Source: Streptomyces sp. PCS3-D2 (lineage in GTDB: Bacteria > Actinomycetota > Actinomycetes > Streptomycetales > Streptomycetaceae). From it: 64,000 nt of DNA. The position numbers and the translations under genes were made by a program. The stretch spans positions 310,001-374,000 of the forward strand of contig NZ_CP097800.1 in NCBI RefSeq assembly GCF_000612545.2. Reading direction: 5' to 3'. The notes below the pieces were generated by a model that did not search any database, was not told the DNA's origin, and was given only the letters and a program-made list of their open reading frames with translations. Positions 31,450 to 40,108 of this stretch are shown here, in pieces; positions within the stretch are counted from its first letter, which is position 1; every line of letters starts with the position of its first letter.

Positions 31450-33672
31450 GTGCATGCGTTCTTGCCGGTTCACCCATCGTGCGGCGACGACGAGCCGGTT
31501 CCGGCCGCCCCGCGGACCCGCAGCGCGTTCGACCTTCCCGACCATCTCTCCCCCAAGGCCGACCCGGCCCTGACCGACGGCGACGAACGGCACTTCGCGG
31601 CCGTTTCGGAGAGCCTCGCCCAGTCCATCGCCGAACTCTCCGCGCGCCTCGACGCCGAACGCAGGGCACCCGGACGCATCGGCCGTGAGGCGATGGACCG
31701 GGACGCGGAGATCCACCGCCTGACCGCGCGCCTGCGCACCCTGCGCCGTTTCGGACTCGACCTGTGCCTGGGACGCATCGTCCCGGCCGACGGCCGGGAG
31801 CCCGTGTACGTGGGGCGGCTCGGCCTCACCGACAGCGCGGGGCGCCGGCTGCTGCTCGACTGGCGCGCCCCGGCGGCCGAGCCGTTCTTCGCGGCGACCC
31901 ACGCCGACCCGATGGGGCTGGCGAGCCGCCGCCGCTACCGCTGGACCAGTGGCCGGATCAGCGACTACTGGGACGAGGTGTTCAGCACCGACGCGCTCGA
32001 GGGCCACGCTGCTCTGGACGACCAGTCCGCGTTCATCGCGAGCCTGGGCGGTGACCGGTCGCCCCGGATGCGCGACGTGCTCTCCACCATCCAGGCCGAC
32101 CAGGACGCCGTCATCCGGGCGGGCTCCCGCGGCGCCCTCGTCGTCGACGGCGGACCCGGTACGGGCAAGACCGTCGTCGCACTGCACCGCGCGGCCCATC
32201 TCCTCTACTCCGACCCCCGCCTCGGCCACCGCCGCGGCGGCGTCCTGTTCGTCGGCCCGCACCAGCCCTACCTGGCCTACGTCGCCGACGTGCTGCCCAG
32301 CCTCGGCGAGGAGGGCGTACAGACCTGCACGCTGCGCGACCTGGTGGCGGAGGGCGCCGGGGCGGCGGAAGAGCGCGACCCGGCCGTGGCCCGGCTCAAG
32401 TCCTCGGCGGACCTGGTGAAGGCGATCGACGCGGCCGTCCGCGTCCACGAGGAACCGCCGACCCGGGGGATGACCGTCTCCAGTCACTGGTCCGACGTCT
32501 GGCTGAGCGCGGACGACTGGGCGGCGGCGTTCGACGCGGTGGAGCCGGGAACCCCGCACAACGAGGCCCGTGAGCAGATCCTGGAGGAACTGCTCACGAT
32601 CCTCATGGCCCGGCACGAGGACGGCGGCGAGGGCCACGACGTCCCGCCGGAGCTGCTGCGGCGGTCCCTGTTGCAGGACAGGGAGTTCACCAGGGCCCTC
32701 AACCGGGCGTGGCCGATGCTGGAGGCGACCGACGTCGTCGGGGACCTGTGGTCGGTGCCGGCCTACCTGCGCAGGTGTGCGCCCTGGCTGGGGCCCGAGG
32801 ACGTGGCCAGGTTGCAGCGGGCGGAGGCCCAAGCCTGGACGGTGTCCGACCTGCCGTTCCTGGATGCGGCCCGGCAGCGGCTGGGGGACGCGGAGGCATC
32901 CGTGCGCCGGCGCCGGCACGAGGCGGCCGCGGCCGCCGAGCGCGCACGCAGGGCCGACGTCATCGACAGTCTGCTGCAGAACGTCGAGATCGACGAGAGC
33001 GAGGGCGCGATGGGGATGCTGCACGGTCGCGACCTCCAGGAGGCCCTGGTCGACCGGAGCGCGCTGCCCGGTGCCGAACCGGACCTCCTGGCCGGCCCGT
33101 TCGCGCACGTCGTCGTGGACGAGGCGCAGGAGATGACCGACGCCGAATGGCAGATACTGCTGGCCCGTTGCCCATCGCGGAGCTTCACGGTCGTCGGCGA
33201 CCGGGCCCAGGCACGGCACGGGTTCGCGGAGTCCTGGACGGATCGACTCGAACGCGTCGGCTTCGACCGGATCACGGTGGCCTCCCTGAGCATCAACTAC
33301 CGCACCCCGGAGGAGGTCATGGCCGAGGCCGAGCCCGCCATCCGGGCCGTGCTCCCCGATGCCAACGTACCGGCGTCCATCCGCAGCAGCGGCATCCCCG
33401 TCGTCCACGGATCCGTCAGCGACCTGGAACCGCTCCTGGAGAGCTGGCTCAGCACGCACCGCGGGGGGATCGCCTGTGTCATCGGCGACCCGGCGTTCCG
33501 GCCGACCCCGCGCGTCCGTTCGCTGACGCCGTCGCTGTCGAAGGGGCTCGAATTCGACCTGGTCGTCCTCGTCGACCCGGATCGGTTCGGCGAGGGGATC
33601 GAGGGAGCCGTGGACCGGTACGTCGCCATGACCCGCGCGACCCGCCGGCTCGTCGTCCTCAGGAGCTCATGA
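31450..33672 (+). CDS. helR: HelR, helicase-like RNA polymerase-protecting ATPase
   Basis: A 740-residue UvrD/HelD-like ATPase. HelR displaces rifamycin from RNA polymerase and rescues stalled enzyme, giving tolerance to rifamycins. Walker A is GGPGTGKT (~residues 234-241), the Walker B/motif II region is VVVDEAQEMTD (~555), and late helicase motifs are present (FTVVGDRAQ, INYRTPEEV, SLSKGLEFDLVVLVD, YVAMTRATRRL). Residues ~45-110 form an Arg-rich coiled coil like the secondary-channel arm of HelD proteins. The start is GTG 31450 with GGGAG 9 bases upstream. The RAE upstream strongly supports the HelR call over generic HelD. The gene ends with ATGA but I see no credible coupled downstream gene. 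Confidence 0.93.
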   Translation: MHAFLPVHPSCGDDEPVPAAPRTRSAFDLPDHLSPKADPALTDGDERHFAAVSESLAQSIAELSARLDAERRAPGRIGREAMDRDAEIHRLTARLRTLRRFGLDLCLGRIVPADGREPVYVGRLGLTDSAGRRLLLDWRAPAAEPFFAATHADPMGLASRRRYRWTSGRISDYWDEVFSTDALEGHAALDDQSAFIASLGGDRSPRMRDVLSTIQADQDAVIRAGSRGALVVDGGPGTGKTVVALHRAAHLLYSDPRLGHRRGGVLFVGPHQPYLAYVADVLPSLGEEGVQTCTLRDLVAEGAGAAEERDPAVARLKSSADLVKAIDAAVRVHEEPPTRGMTVSSHWSDVWLSADDWAAAFDAVEPGTPHNEAREQILEELLTILMARHEDGGEGHDVPPELLRRSLLQDREFTRALNRAWPMLEATDVVGDLWSVPAYLRRCAPWLGPEDVARLQRAEAQAWTVSDLPFLDAARQRLGDAEASVRRRRHEAAAAAERARRADVIDSLLQNVEIDESEGAMGMLHGRDLQEALVDRSALPGAEPDLLAGPFAHVVVDEAQEMTDAEWQILLARCPSRSFTVVGDRAQARHGFAESWTDRLERVGFDRITVASLSINYRTPEEVMAEAEPAIRAVLPDANVPASIRSSGIPVVHGSVSDLEPLLESWLSTHRGGIACVIGDPAFRPTPRVRSLTPSLSKGLEFDLVVLVDPDRFGEGIEGAVDRYVAMTRATRRLVVLRSS

Positions 33673-33861
33673 CCGCCCCGGCGGGCTCCCCCGCGGCCTT
33701 CCCCGTCGGGCCCGGCGCGCCCGGCCCGGCTGTGCCCCCGCACCGTCCGGTGTCCGGGCAGCACCTGGAAGCGCGACTCCACCAGGGCCGGCATCGCGGT
33801 CGGCGGCGACCGGGGCGCACAGGTGCTCCCGGGCGGGTACGAGGCACGCGCATGCGCCGGC

Positions 33862-34098
33862 TCAGCCGGCGTCGGCGTGACCGCGCACCCGTGGTGGGGT
33901 GACCGCGAGGACGGGCGGAGCGGGGGTGCTCCAGTGGTGGCCGCAGGGGTCGAAGACCAGCCGTACCGGCTGTGCCGGTCGCTGGCGCCAGGAGATGCGC
34001 TCCGGCACTCCGCCACACACCGGACAGCACGGCAGCGGACCGGCCCCGGGCAGGCATCCGGGGGCGGCCGCGAGCGGCGTGACGTGCGGATCGCGCAT
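33862..34098 (-). CDS. Small Cys-rich (zinc-ribbon-like) protein
   Basis: A 78-residue frame starting at ATG 34098 with AGGGAGCC upstream. Two Cys pairs and His (CCPVCGG near residue 24, then DPCGHH near 50) form a probable zinc ribbon. The C-terminus is Pro/Val-rich. It lies between helR (convergent) and the IS110 element; the element sits just upstream of its start and may have separated it from its promoter. I do not recognise the family. The 189 bases between it and helR show nothing identifiable. Confidence 0.55.
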   Translation of the reverse strand: MRDPHVTPLAAAPGCLPGAGPLPCCPVCGGVPERISWRQRPAQPVRLVFDPCGHHWSTPAPPVLAVTPPRVRGHADAG

Positions 34099-34192
34099 GG
34101 TGGCTCCCTGGTCGTGCGGGCGGGCTGATCGCACTGTGCCATGGCCGAGGCCTCCTCCGCACGGGCGAATCATCCAGTGTTCCGGCTGGTCA

Positions 34193-34216
34193 GACATCCC
34201 ATGGCGCAGGGATGTC
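34193..34216 (-). terminator. Hairpin at the 3' end of the IS110 transposase
   Basis: GACATCCC (34193-34200) and GGGATGTC (34209-34216) are exact complements around 8 bases. The right arm overlaps the transposase stop codon (34217-34215). It is a terminator or the subterminal structure of the element's right end. Confidence 0.6.
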
Positions 34217-35450
34217 AAGCGGAGGTGGCGAGGGTTGCGTGGTGTGACCACGCGGTGGCCTCGTCGTAGGGGGTGCGGGTCTTGAGACACCCGTGGAGGA
34301 TGCCGACGAGCCGGTTGCCGAGCTGGCGCAGGGCGGGGTTGTAGCCGGCGTCGCGAGCGCGTTGCTTGTCGTAGTAGCGCCGGGCGCCGGGCGAGGTGTT
34401 GATGGCGGAGAACGCCTGCCGGTGGAGGGCGTCGGCGAGGCGGTCGTTGCGCGCGTGGCGGGCGTGGACGGCGTGGGTCCTGCCGGAGGCGCGGGTGATC
34501 GGGCTGGTGCCCGCGTAGTTCTTGCGGGCCTTGGCGGAGGTGTAGCGGGTGGGGTCGTCCCCGAACTCGGCCAGCACCCGGGCGCCGGTGATCGCGCCGA
34601 TGCCGGGCATCGACAGGTAGATCTCAGCGTCCGGGTGCGCGAGAAAATGCGCGCTCACCTGCTCTTCCATCGCAGCTATCTGTTCGTTCAGCGCGATCAG
34701 CAGGTTGGCGTGTGCGGTCGCCGCCGCGGCGTAGGCGGCGGCGACCGGTGCGGCGACACCGAGCTGCGGCTCGCGCAGGCCGGCCTGGATCGCGGCGGCC
34801 CTCTGGTCCCGGTTGCGGCGGCGGTGCCGGGCCAGGACGGCGGTGATCTGCTGCTTGGTCAGCTTCGCAGCCTGCTCGGGCGTCGGGGCCTTGAGCAGCA
34901 GTTCCAGTGCGTCGGTGCTGGTCAATTCCAGGGAGGCGTAGGCGGTCAGCGCGCCGGGGAAGTACTCGCGCAGCGTGTTGCGCAGGCGCTGGAAGGCGCG
35001 GGTGCGTTCCCAGATCAGGGTCTGGTGGGCGCGGGCGACGACCTTGATCGCCTGGGCCTGGTCGCTGTCTCCGGCGACCGGCCGCAGCTGGTCACCGTCG
35101 ATGCGGACCATGTCCGCCAGCGCGTGGGCGTCTCCCTTGTCGCTCTTGGCCCCGGAGGTGCCGTACCGCTCCTTAAACCGCGCCGCCTGTCGGGGGTTGA
35201 CCGCGTAGATGCGGTAGCCGGCTGCGATCAGCGCCTGCACCCAAGGCCCCCGATCGGTCTCGATCCCGACCATCACCTGGGCGGATTCCGGGTCTTCGCC
35301 ACTGTGCCGGGCGACGAGGGTGTGAAGCTTCGCGATGCCCTCCACGCCTTCCGGTAGCCGCGCGGTGGCGAGCTTGCGGCCTGCCTCGTCTTGGATCTCG
35401 ACATCGTGGTGGTCTTCGGCCCAGTCGTCGCCGATGAACAGCATCAGCAC
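34215..35450 (-). CDS. IS110-family transposase/recombinase
   Basis: A 411-residue DEDD recombinase. The N-terminal RuvC-like domain (~1-165) has the first Asp in LFIGDDWAED, Glu in VGIETDRG, and Asp residues in SDKGDAHALAD. A coiled linker (~170-270) leads to the C-terminal Transposase_20 domain (MPGIGAITGARVLAEFGDD, then KNYAGTSPITRASGRT and a serine). IS110 enzymes are guided by an RNA encoded in the element's own flank. The length is typical and the frame intact. The upstream part of the ORF beyond MLMLFIGDDW has no better start. Confidence 0.95.
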   Translation of the reverse strand: MLMLFIGDDWAEDHHDVEIQDEAGRKLATARLPEGVEGIAKLHTLVARHSGEDPESAQVMVGIETDRGPWVQALIAAGYRIYAVNPRQAARFKERYGTSGAKSDKGDAHALADMVRIDGDQLRPVAGDSDQAQAIKVVARAHQTLIWERTRAFQRLRNTLREYFPGALTAYASLELTSTDALELLLKAPTPEQAAKLTKQQITAVLARHRRRNRDQRAAAIQAGLREPQLGVAAPVAAAYAAAATAHANLLIALNEQIAAMEEQVSAHFLAHPDAEIYLSMPGIGAITGARVLAEFGDDPTRYTSAKARKNYAGTSPITRASGRTHAVHARHARNDRLADALHRQAFSAINTSPGARRYYDKQRARDAGYNPALRQLGNRLVGILHGCLKTRTPYDEATAWSHHATLATSA

Positions 35451-35742
35451 CCGCCCCCTCGCTCTCGTCCGATCATGACGTGCAGCCCGCGGAAGGCACG
35501 GCTCGCTCTCTAATGGATCAAGTGCTCACGCCCAACCACCGGGCGGGCACGCCATCCCATCAGCAGTCAGGCCTCCCGGCCGACCAACGGGGGCACGGTC
35601 TGACCACAGAACTCGCAATGGCTCGGAGGTACGGAGTGCTCACCCGCTGGCAGCTACGAACCGTAGTCTCCTACGGCCCGACGAGACCCATTAGAGGTAG
35701 GGACACCAGGAGGATTCCGATCCTCTTGCGGGCACTTGGTGA
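35451..35742 (-). ncRNA. Candidate bridge RNA region of the IS110 element
   Basis: This non-coding stretch lies 5' of the transposase, where IS110-group elements encode their bridge RNA. On the leftward strand it contains CCGTAG-GAGA-CTACGG (35676-35661), a 6-bp stem closed by a GNRA tetraloop, and GAGGAT-CGGA-ATCCTC (35725-35710). Both fit structured RNA; the second could instead be the terminator of the response-regulator gene. No convincing frame exists here. I could not identify target- or donor-guide loops, so the call rests on position and folding only. Confidence 0.35.
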
Positions 35743-36420
35743 TCAACCGCTCCCGCAACCCGCCTCCACCAGGCCCGATTCGTAGGCAGCGATGACCGCC
35801 TGAGCACGGTCGCGGACGCCCAGCTTGCCGAAGACGCCGGTGATGTGGTTCTTGACCGTGGAAACGCTGATGTCCAGTTCCGCGGCGATCTCCGTATTGT
35901 CGAGGCCGGTGGCCAGGAGCCGCCAGATCTCCCGTTCGCGCGGAGTCATCCCGGGTGGGACGGACGCCACGGCGGCCGTGGCCGGGCGGGCCGGCGTGGG
36001 GGTGCGTACGTAGGCGGAGAGCAGCCGGGTGAGCAGCCGGGGTGCGACGACCGCCTCGCCGCCGTGCACGGTGCGGACCGCGGCGGAGAGTTCCTCCGGG
36101 GAGACGTCCTTCGGGAGGAAGCCGTACGCTCCCGCGCGCAGGGCGGAAACGACGTACTCGTCCATGTCGAAGGTGCTGAGCGCCAGGACGCGGACGTCGG
36201 GGAGGGTCCGTGCCAGCTCCGTTGTGGCGCGGACGCCGTCGAGGACGGGCATCCGGATGTCCATGACCACCACGTCGGGCCGCAGCTCCCCGGCGAGGGT
36301 GACGGCTCGGGCGCCGTCCTCGGCCTCGCCGACCACCTCGATCTCTGGGTCGGGGCCGAGGATCAGGGCGAGACCCCGCCGGACCAGCGGCTGGTCGTCG
36401 GCTATGAGCACTCGGATCAT
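35743..36420 (-). CDS. NarL/LuxR-type response regulator
   Basis: A 225-residue response regulator. The receiver domain (~1-120) has the acidic pocket (IADDQ), the phospho-acceptor Asp in VVVMDIRMPVLDG, the Ser/Thr switch (LALSTFD) and Lys (LPKD). The output domain is a LuxR-type HTH (~155-215; TPREREIWRLLATGLDNTEIAAELDISVSTVKNHI). Its ATG overlaps the stop of the histidine kinase gene as ATGA. It probably binds the GGACCAGGACC inverted repeat in front of the divergent MMPL gene. The IS110 element lies directly downstream. Confidence 0.92.
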   Translation of the reverse strand: MIRVLIADDQPLVRRGLALILGPDPEIEVVGEAEDGARAVTLAGELRPDVVVMDIRMPVLDGVRATTELARTLPDVRVLALSTFDMDEYVVSALRAGAYGFLPKDVSPEELSAAVRTVHGGEAVVAPRLLTRLLSAYVRTPTPARPATAAVASVPPGMTPREREIWRLLATGLDNTEIAAELDISVSTVKNHITGVFGKLGVRDRAQAVIAAYESGLVEAGCGSG

Positions 36421-37586
36421 CGGTGTGGCTCCCCTCCCTCGCCGCCCCGCCCCGACGGTGCCGGAAGGCGGGCCGCCACCCGGAATCCGCCGCCGTCCCG
36501 TGCGGCCGCCTCCAGGGTTCCGCCCTGGAGTGCTACGCGTTCGTGCATACCGATCAGACCGTACCCGGTGGCCGCTGCGGGCCGGGCGGGCGGCGGGGAC
36601 ACACCGGCCCCGTCGTCACACACCTCCACACAGATCTCGTCCCGTCCGTAGGTCAGCCGCACCCGGGCCCGGGCCTGATCGGCGTGCTTGCGGGTGTTGG
36701 TGAGCGCCTCCTGCACGATGCGGAAGACCGTGAGGCCGACGCTGGGCGGCAGCGGGCGCACGGTGCCGCCCACGGTGAACTCCGTCTCGGTGCCCGCCAG
36801 CCGTGACTCGGTGACGATCCGCTCCAGGTCGGCGGCGCCCGGCTGGGGCGCCGGAGGGGTGTCGTCCGGTTCCTCTCCGGCGCGCAGCACGTCGAGGAGT
36901 TGGCGCATCTCGCGCAGGGCGATGCGGCCGGAGTCCTCCAGGCTGACGAGGGCCTCGCGGGCCGCCTCGGTGTCGTGTGCCAGATTGGCCCGGGCGCCGC
37001 CCGCCATCAGCTGCATGGCGGTGATGTGGTGGGCGACGATGTCGTGGAGTTCGCGGGCGATCCGGCGGCGTTCCTCGGCAACCGCGCGCTCGGCCCGGCG
37101 GGCGTGGTCGGCTGCGGCCTCCCGATGCCAGCGGTTGACGACCAGGGCAGCGCCGGCGACCAGGGCCGTGGCCGCAGCGCCGGCGACGAGCGTCCAGCCG
37201 GCCGGTACCAGCCGGCCGCCCTGGCCCACCGTGGCCAGCGGCACGGTGAGGACGGCGGCCGACGCGGCGACCGCGGGTCTGCTGAACCGGACCACCGAGT
37301 ACAGGGCAACGGCGAGGCCGAGAGGGATGTGCGGTGCGGCATCCGGGACGGCGAAGTTGGGCACGACCCCCAGGAGCAGCACCGCGGCGAGCACGGCGAC
37401 CGGGCGGCTGCGGCGGGCGAGCAGGCACACGGCCGCCGCCACCAGCGCGCAGACGGCCGGAACGGGCACGGACGCCCCCTCTGTCCGGATGCCGAGCGAG
37501 AAGCCCAACAGGTCCACCGCGGCGACCCCGAGGGCCACCAGTGCGTCGTTGCGCGTCCAGCGCAGCCTGTCGGCGCCTGTGTCCAT
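36417..37586 (-). CDS. NarL-type sensor histidine kinase (HisKA_3)
   Basis: A 389-residue kinase. Five to six N-terminal membrane helices (~10-160) leave little extracytoplasmic sequence, so the signal is probably sensed in the membrane. The HisKA_3 motif is RRRIARELHDIVAHHITAMQ (His in ELHD), and the HATPase_c domain has FRIVQEALTNTRKHA and GYGLIGMHERV. I start at ATG 37586 (MDTGADRL) with GGGGAGG upstream; the frame's long upstream extension would cover the operator region. It is co-transcribed with the response regulator and divergent from the MMPL exporter, a layout typical of an envelope- or drug-stress circuit. Confidence 0.9.
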   Translation of the reverse strand: MDTGADRLRWTRNDALVALGVAAVDLLGFSLGIRTEGASVPVPAVCALVAAAVCLLARRSRPVAVLAAVLLLGVVPNFAVPDAAPHIPLGLAVALYSVVRFSRPAVAASAAVLTVPLATVGQGGRLVPAGWTLVAGAAATALVAGAALVVNRWHREAAADHARRAERAVAEERRRIARELHDIVAHHITAMQLMAGGARANLAHDTEAAREALVSLEDSGRIALREMRQLLDVLRAGEEPDDTPPAPQPGAADLERIVTESRLAGTETEFTVGGTVRPLPPSVGLTVFRIVQEALTNTRKHADQARARVRLTYGRDEICVEVCDDGAGVSPPPARPAAATGYGLIGMHERVALQGGTLEAAARDGGGFRVAARLPAPSGRGGEGGEPHR

Positions 37587-37706
37587 CCGTGCCGGTCCTC
37601 CCCGCCGGCGGGCCTCCCGCCGGTGCGGGGAGCGGTTCGTGCCGGTTCCTCTCGTTCCATTCTGGCAGCCCGGCGGACCGCTGCCGTCGTCCCGTGGGCC
37701 TGCCGC

Positions 37707-37746
37707 GGACCAGGACCGTGGTCCTGGTCCGGGCCGGACCAGGACC
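37707..37746. promoter_or_regulatory. Operator: 11-bp inverted repeat plus a third half-site
   Basis: GGACCAGGACC (37707-37717) is followed after GT by its exact complement GGTCCTGGTCC (37720-37730), and a third direct copy lies at 37736-37746. It sits between the kinase and MMPL genes, about 110 bases before the MMPL start, as a response-regulator binding site would. Confidence 0.7.
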
Positions 37747-37854
37747 CTGCTCCCGGGTGCGGTTCCTCCCGTGCGCCGACGTGTCGGCCGCCCGCTCCTG
37801 ATGGTCTGGAGACCGGCCGGGAGCCCCCGGTCCGCCCGCAACCTGAGGAGTACC

Positions 37855-40056
37855 GTGATCCGCGCCCTGACCGGGTTCTCGACGAGGAATCCGTGGAAGG
37901 TGATAGCCCTCTGGGCCGTGCTCGGCATCGCCCTGGCCATCGCCGGCCAGGCGTTCGTCTTCCGCGCCACCCAGAGCAGCACCGGCAGTTTCCTGCCTCC
38001 GTCCTACGACTCGGCGGCGGCCCTGAAGGTCGCCGAGGAGCGGTTCGGGGTGGAACCGGACGCCAACACGCTCACCGTGCTGGTGGCCCGACCGGACGGG
38101 GCGCAGCTGAGCGCCGACGACGAGCGGCGCATCGACGAGGAGGCCGCGGAGCAGGGACGCCACCGGGTGGTCATGCCCACACCCGAGAAGGAGGTGCCGT
38201 TCGCCCAGGACCATTCGCAGACCCCGGAGGTCGCCGGACTCGTGACGGCTCCCGACCGCAGCTTCCGGCTGCTGTCCGTGGAGCTGAAGGGCAACCCCAT
38301 GGACCCAGGAGTCCAGGACACCTACCGGGCCTTTCGCGAGCAGTCCCGGGCCGGGTTCGCGGAGGCCGGGTTCCGGACCGGCTTCACGGGCGGGCTCGCC
38401 TCGGCCGTCGACGGCGTCGACGCCGAGGAGAGCCGGGCCCGGGTGATCGGCATCGTGATGCTCGGTGTGATCGTTCTGCTGCACATCCTGGTGTTCCGCG
38501 GCGTGCTCGCCGCGCTGCTCCCGCTGATCGCCGTGTCCGTCATCGGCGGCGCCGCGACGGGCACGGTGGTCGGTGTCGCGATGCTGACCGGTACCGCCCT
38601 CGACCCGTCCACCCCTCAGCTCATCAACGTCGTGCTGGTGGGCATCGGCATCGACTACTTCCTCTTCCTGCTGTTCCGCCTCCGCGAGCAGCTGCGCCGC
38701 AGGCCAGAGCAGTCGGGCAAGGCCGCCGCGGCCGAGGTGTCCGGGCGCGTGGGTACGGCGGTGACCTCGGCGGCGCTCACCATCGTCGCGGCGTTCGCCA
38801 CGCTCGGAGTTGCCTCCTTCGGACAGTTCCGGGTGCTCGGTCCGGCCATCGCCGTGTCCGTGCTGGTGATGCTGCTCGGGAGTCTCACCTTCATGCCGGC
38901 CCTGCTCGCGGTCACCGGGCGCAGGATGTTCTGGCCGTCCCAGGCCCACCGGCACGAGCCCCGCGGCGGCTCGGCCGCCCGGCTGGGCACCTGGCTGGCC
39001 CGGCGTCCCCTCACGGCGGCCGTCGCCGCCGTCCTCCTGCTCGGCGCCCTCGCCGCCGGCATGGCCGGCGTACGGATGGACTACGGGTCGGGTGACGCGG
39101 GCGGTGAGCCGACGGCCGCCGCGGCCACCGCGGCCGAGATCTCCCGGGCGATGCCGGCCGGGGTGTCGGACCCGATCAGCGTCTACGTCACGACGTCGGA
39201 CGGCGCACCGCTGACGGTCGGCCGGGTCGAGGGTCTGTCCGGCGCACTGTCCCGGCTGGAGGGCGTGGGGCAGGTCGCCCCGACGGTGCTCAGCGAGGAC
39301 CGTCGCGCAGCCCGCCTCGACCTGTTCCCGAACGTCGACCCGCACGGCCAGGAGGCCCGCGACCTGGCATCGGGCACGGTTCGCGACGCGGTCTCCGCGC
39401 ACCGGCCGGACGGCACCGAGGCCCACGTGGGCGGCACCGCGGCGGTGTTCGCCGACGTGTCGGCGGCCGTGGACCGGGACCTGCGGCTGGTGTTCCCGGT
39501 CGCGGCGGCCCTGATCGCGCTCATCCTCTTCCTGCTGCTGCGCAGCCTCCTCGCCCCGCTGATCCTGATGCTGGCGGTGGGTCTGGGATTCGCTGCGACG
39601 CTGGGTGCCGCGGCGCTCGTCTTCCAGCACGGGCTGGACCAGCCGGGTGTGGCCTTCACGCTGCCACTGGTGCTGTTCCTGTTCGTGGTCGCGCTGGGCA
39701 CCGACTACAACATCCTGGTGACCGACCGGATCCGGGAGGAGATGGAGCGGCCCGGTCCGGCCCGGGAGGCGGTGGCTCGGGCGGTGCGGCACACCGCGCC
39801 CGCCGTCGCGACGGCCGGGGTGGTACTGGCCGCCTCCTTCGGCAGCCTCGCGGTCAATCCGGTCGCGGCCACCCAGCAGATCGGCTTCGCGACGGCCCTC
39901 GGGATCCTGCTCTCCGCCTTCGTCCTGTCGATCGTGCTGGTCCCGGCGTGCGCGGTGCTCCTGGGCCGGTCCCTGTGGTGGCCCGCGAAGCCCCGGCCGG
40001 CGGCGGCCGAGCCGGCATCGGAGACCGGGACGCCCGAACGCGCCTTGGTGCCCTGA
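37855..40056 (+). CDS. MMPL-family RND transporter
   Basis: A 733-residue membrane protein with the two-fold MMPL layout: TM1 (NPWKVIALWAVLGIALAIAG), a periplasmic loop (~45-175), TM2-6 (~180-370), TM7 (~395), a second loop (~410-540) and TM8-12. GIGIDYFLFLLFRLRE and GTDYNILVTDRIREE are the conserved Asp-Tyr proton-relay motifs of TM4 and TM10. MMPL proteins export lipids, siderophores or drugs. I start at GTG 37855 (VIRALTGFSTRNPWK) with GAGGAG 5 bases upstream; the ATG at 37801 lacks a ribosome site. It is divergent from, and probably controlled by, the adjacent two-component system. Confidence 0.9.
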   Translation: MIRALTGFSTRNPWKVIALWAVLGIALAIAGQAFVFRATQSSTGSFLPPSYDSAAALKVAEERFGVEPDANTLTVLVARPDGAQLSADDERRIDEEAAEQGRHRVVMPTPEKEVPFAQDHSQTPEVAGLVTAPDRSFRLLSVELKGNPMDPGVQDTYRAFREQSRAGFAEAGFRTGFTGGLASAVDGVDAEESRARVIGIVMLGVIVLLHILVFRGVLAALLPLIAVSVIGGAATGTVVGVAMLTGTALDPSTPQLINVVLVGIGIDYFLFLLFRLREQLRRRPEQSGKAAAAEVSGRVGTAVTSAALTIVAAFATLGVASFGQFRVLGPAIAVSVLVMLLGSLTFMPALLAVTGRRMFWPSQAHRHEPRGGSAARLGTWLARRPLTAAVAAVLLLGALAAGMAGVRMDYGSGDAGGEPTAAAATAAEISRAMPAGVSDPISVYVTTSDGAPLTVGRVEGLSGALSRLEGVGQVAPTVLSEDRRAARLDLFPNVDPHGQEARDLASGTVRDAVSAHRPDGTEAHVGGTAAVFADVSAAVDRDLRLVFPVAAALIALILFLLLRSLLAPLILMLAVGLGFAATLGAAALVFQHGLDQPGVAFTLPLVLFLFVVALGTDYNILVTDRIREEMERPGPAREAVARAVRHTAPAVATAGVVLAASFGSLAVNPVAATQQIGFATALGILLSAFVLSIVLVPACAVLLGRSLWWPAKPRPAAAEPASETGTPERALVP

Positions 40057-40064
40057 GCGCGGCG

Positions 40065-40101
40065 GCCCGGCCGGATAACGACCGCGCCGCCTCGGCCGGG
40101 C
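40065..40101. terminator. Hairpin between the convergent MMPL and GntR genes
   Basis: GCCCGGCCG (40065-40073) and CGGCCGGGC (40093-40101) pair exactly across a 19-base loop. It could terminate both transcripts. Confidence 0.55.
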
Positions 40102-40108
40102 GGCCGGA

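Larger units (their letters stand above)
34193..35735 (-). mobile_element. IS110-family insertion sequence (ends approximate)
   Basis: The element comprises the transposase gene, its 3' hairpin, and the ~290-base structured region upstream of the transposase. IS110 elements lack clear terminal inverted repeats and target duplications, so I cannot fix the boundaries. The element interrupts the space between the small Cys-rich gene and the NarL-type two-component operon. Its transposase shows no frameshift, so it may be active. Confidence 0.6.

Noticed and set aside
33669-33902. ATGA-overlapping frame after helR
   Set aside because: Pro/Arg-rich, no ribosome site within a plausible context, no domain; it overlaps the convergent Cys-rich gene.
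35480-35785. 101-codon plus-strand frame upstream of the IS110 transposase
   Set aside because: No ribosome site or family; the region is better explained as the structured non-coding flank of the element.
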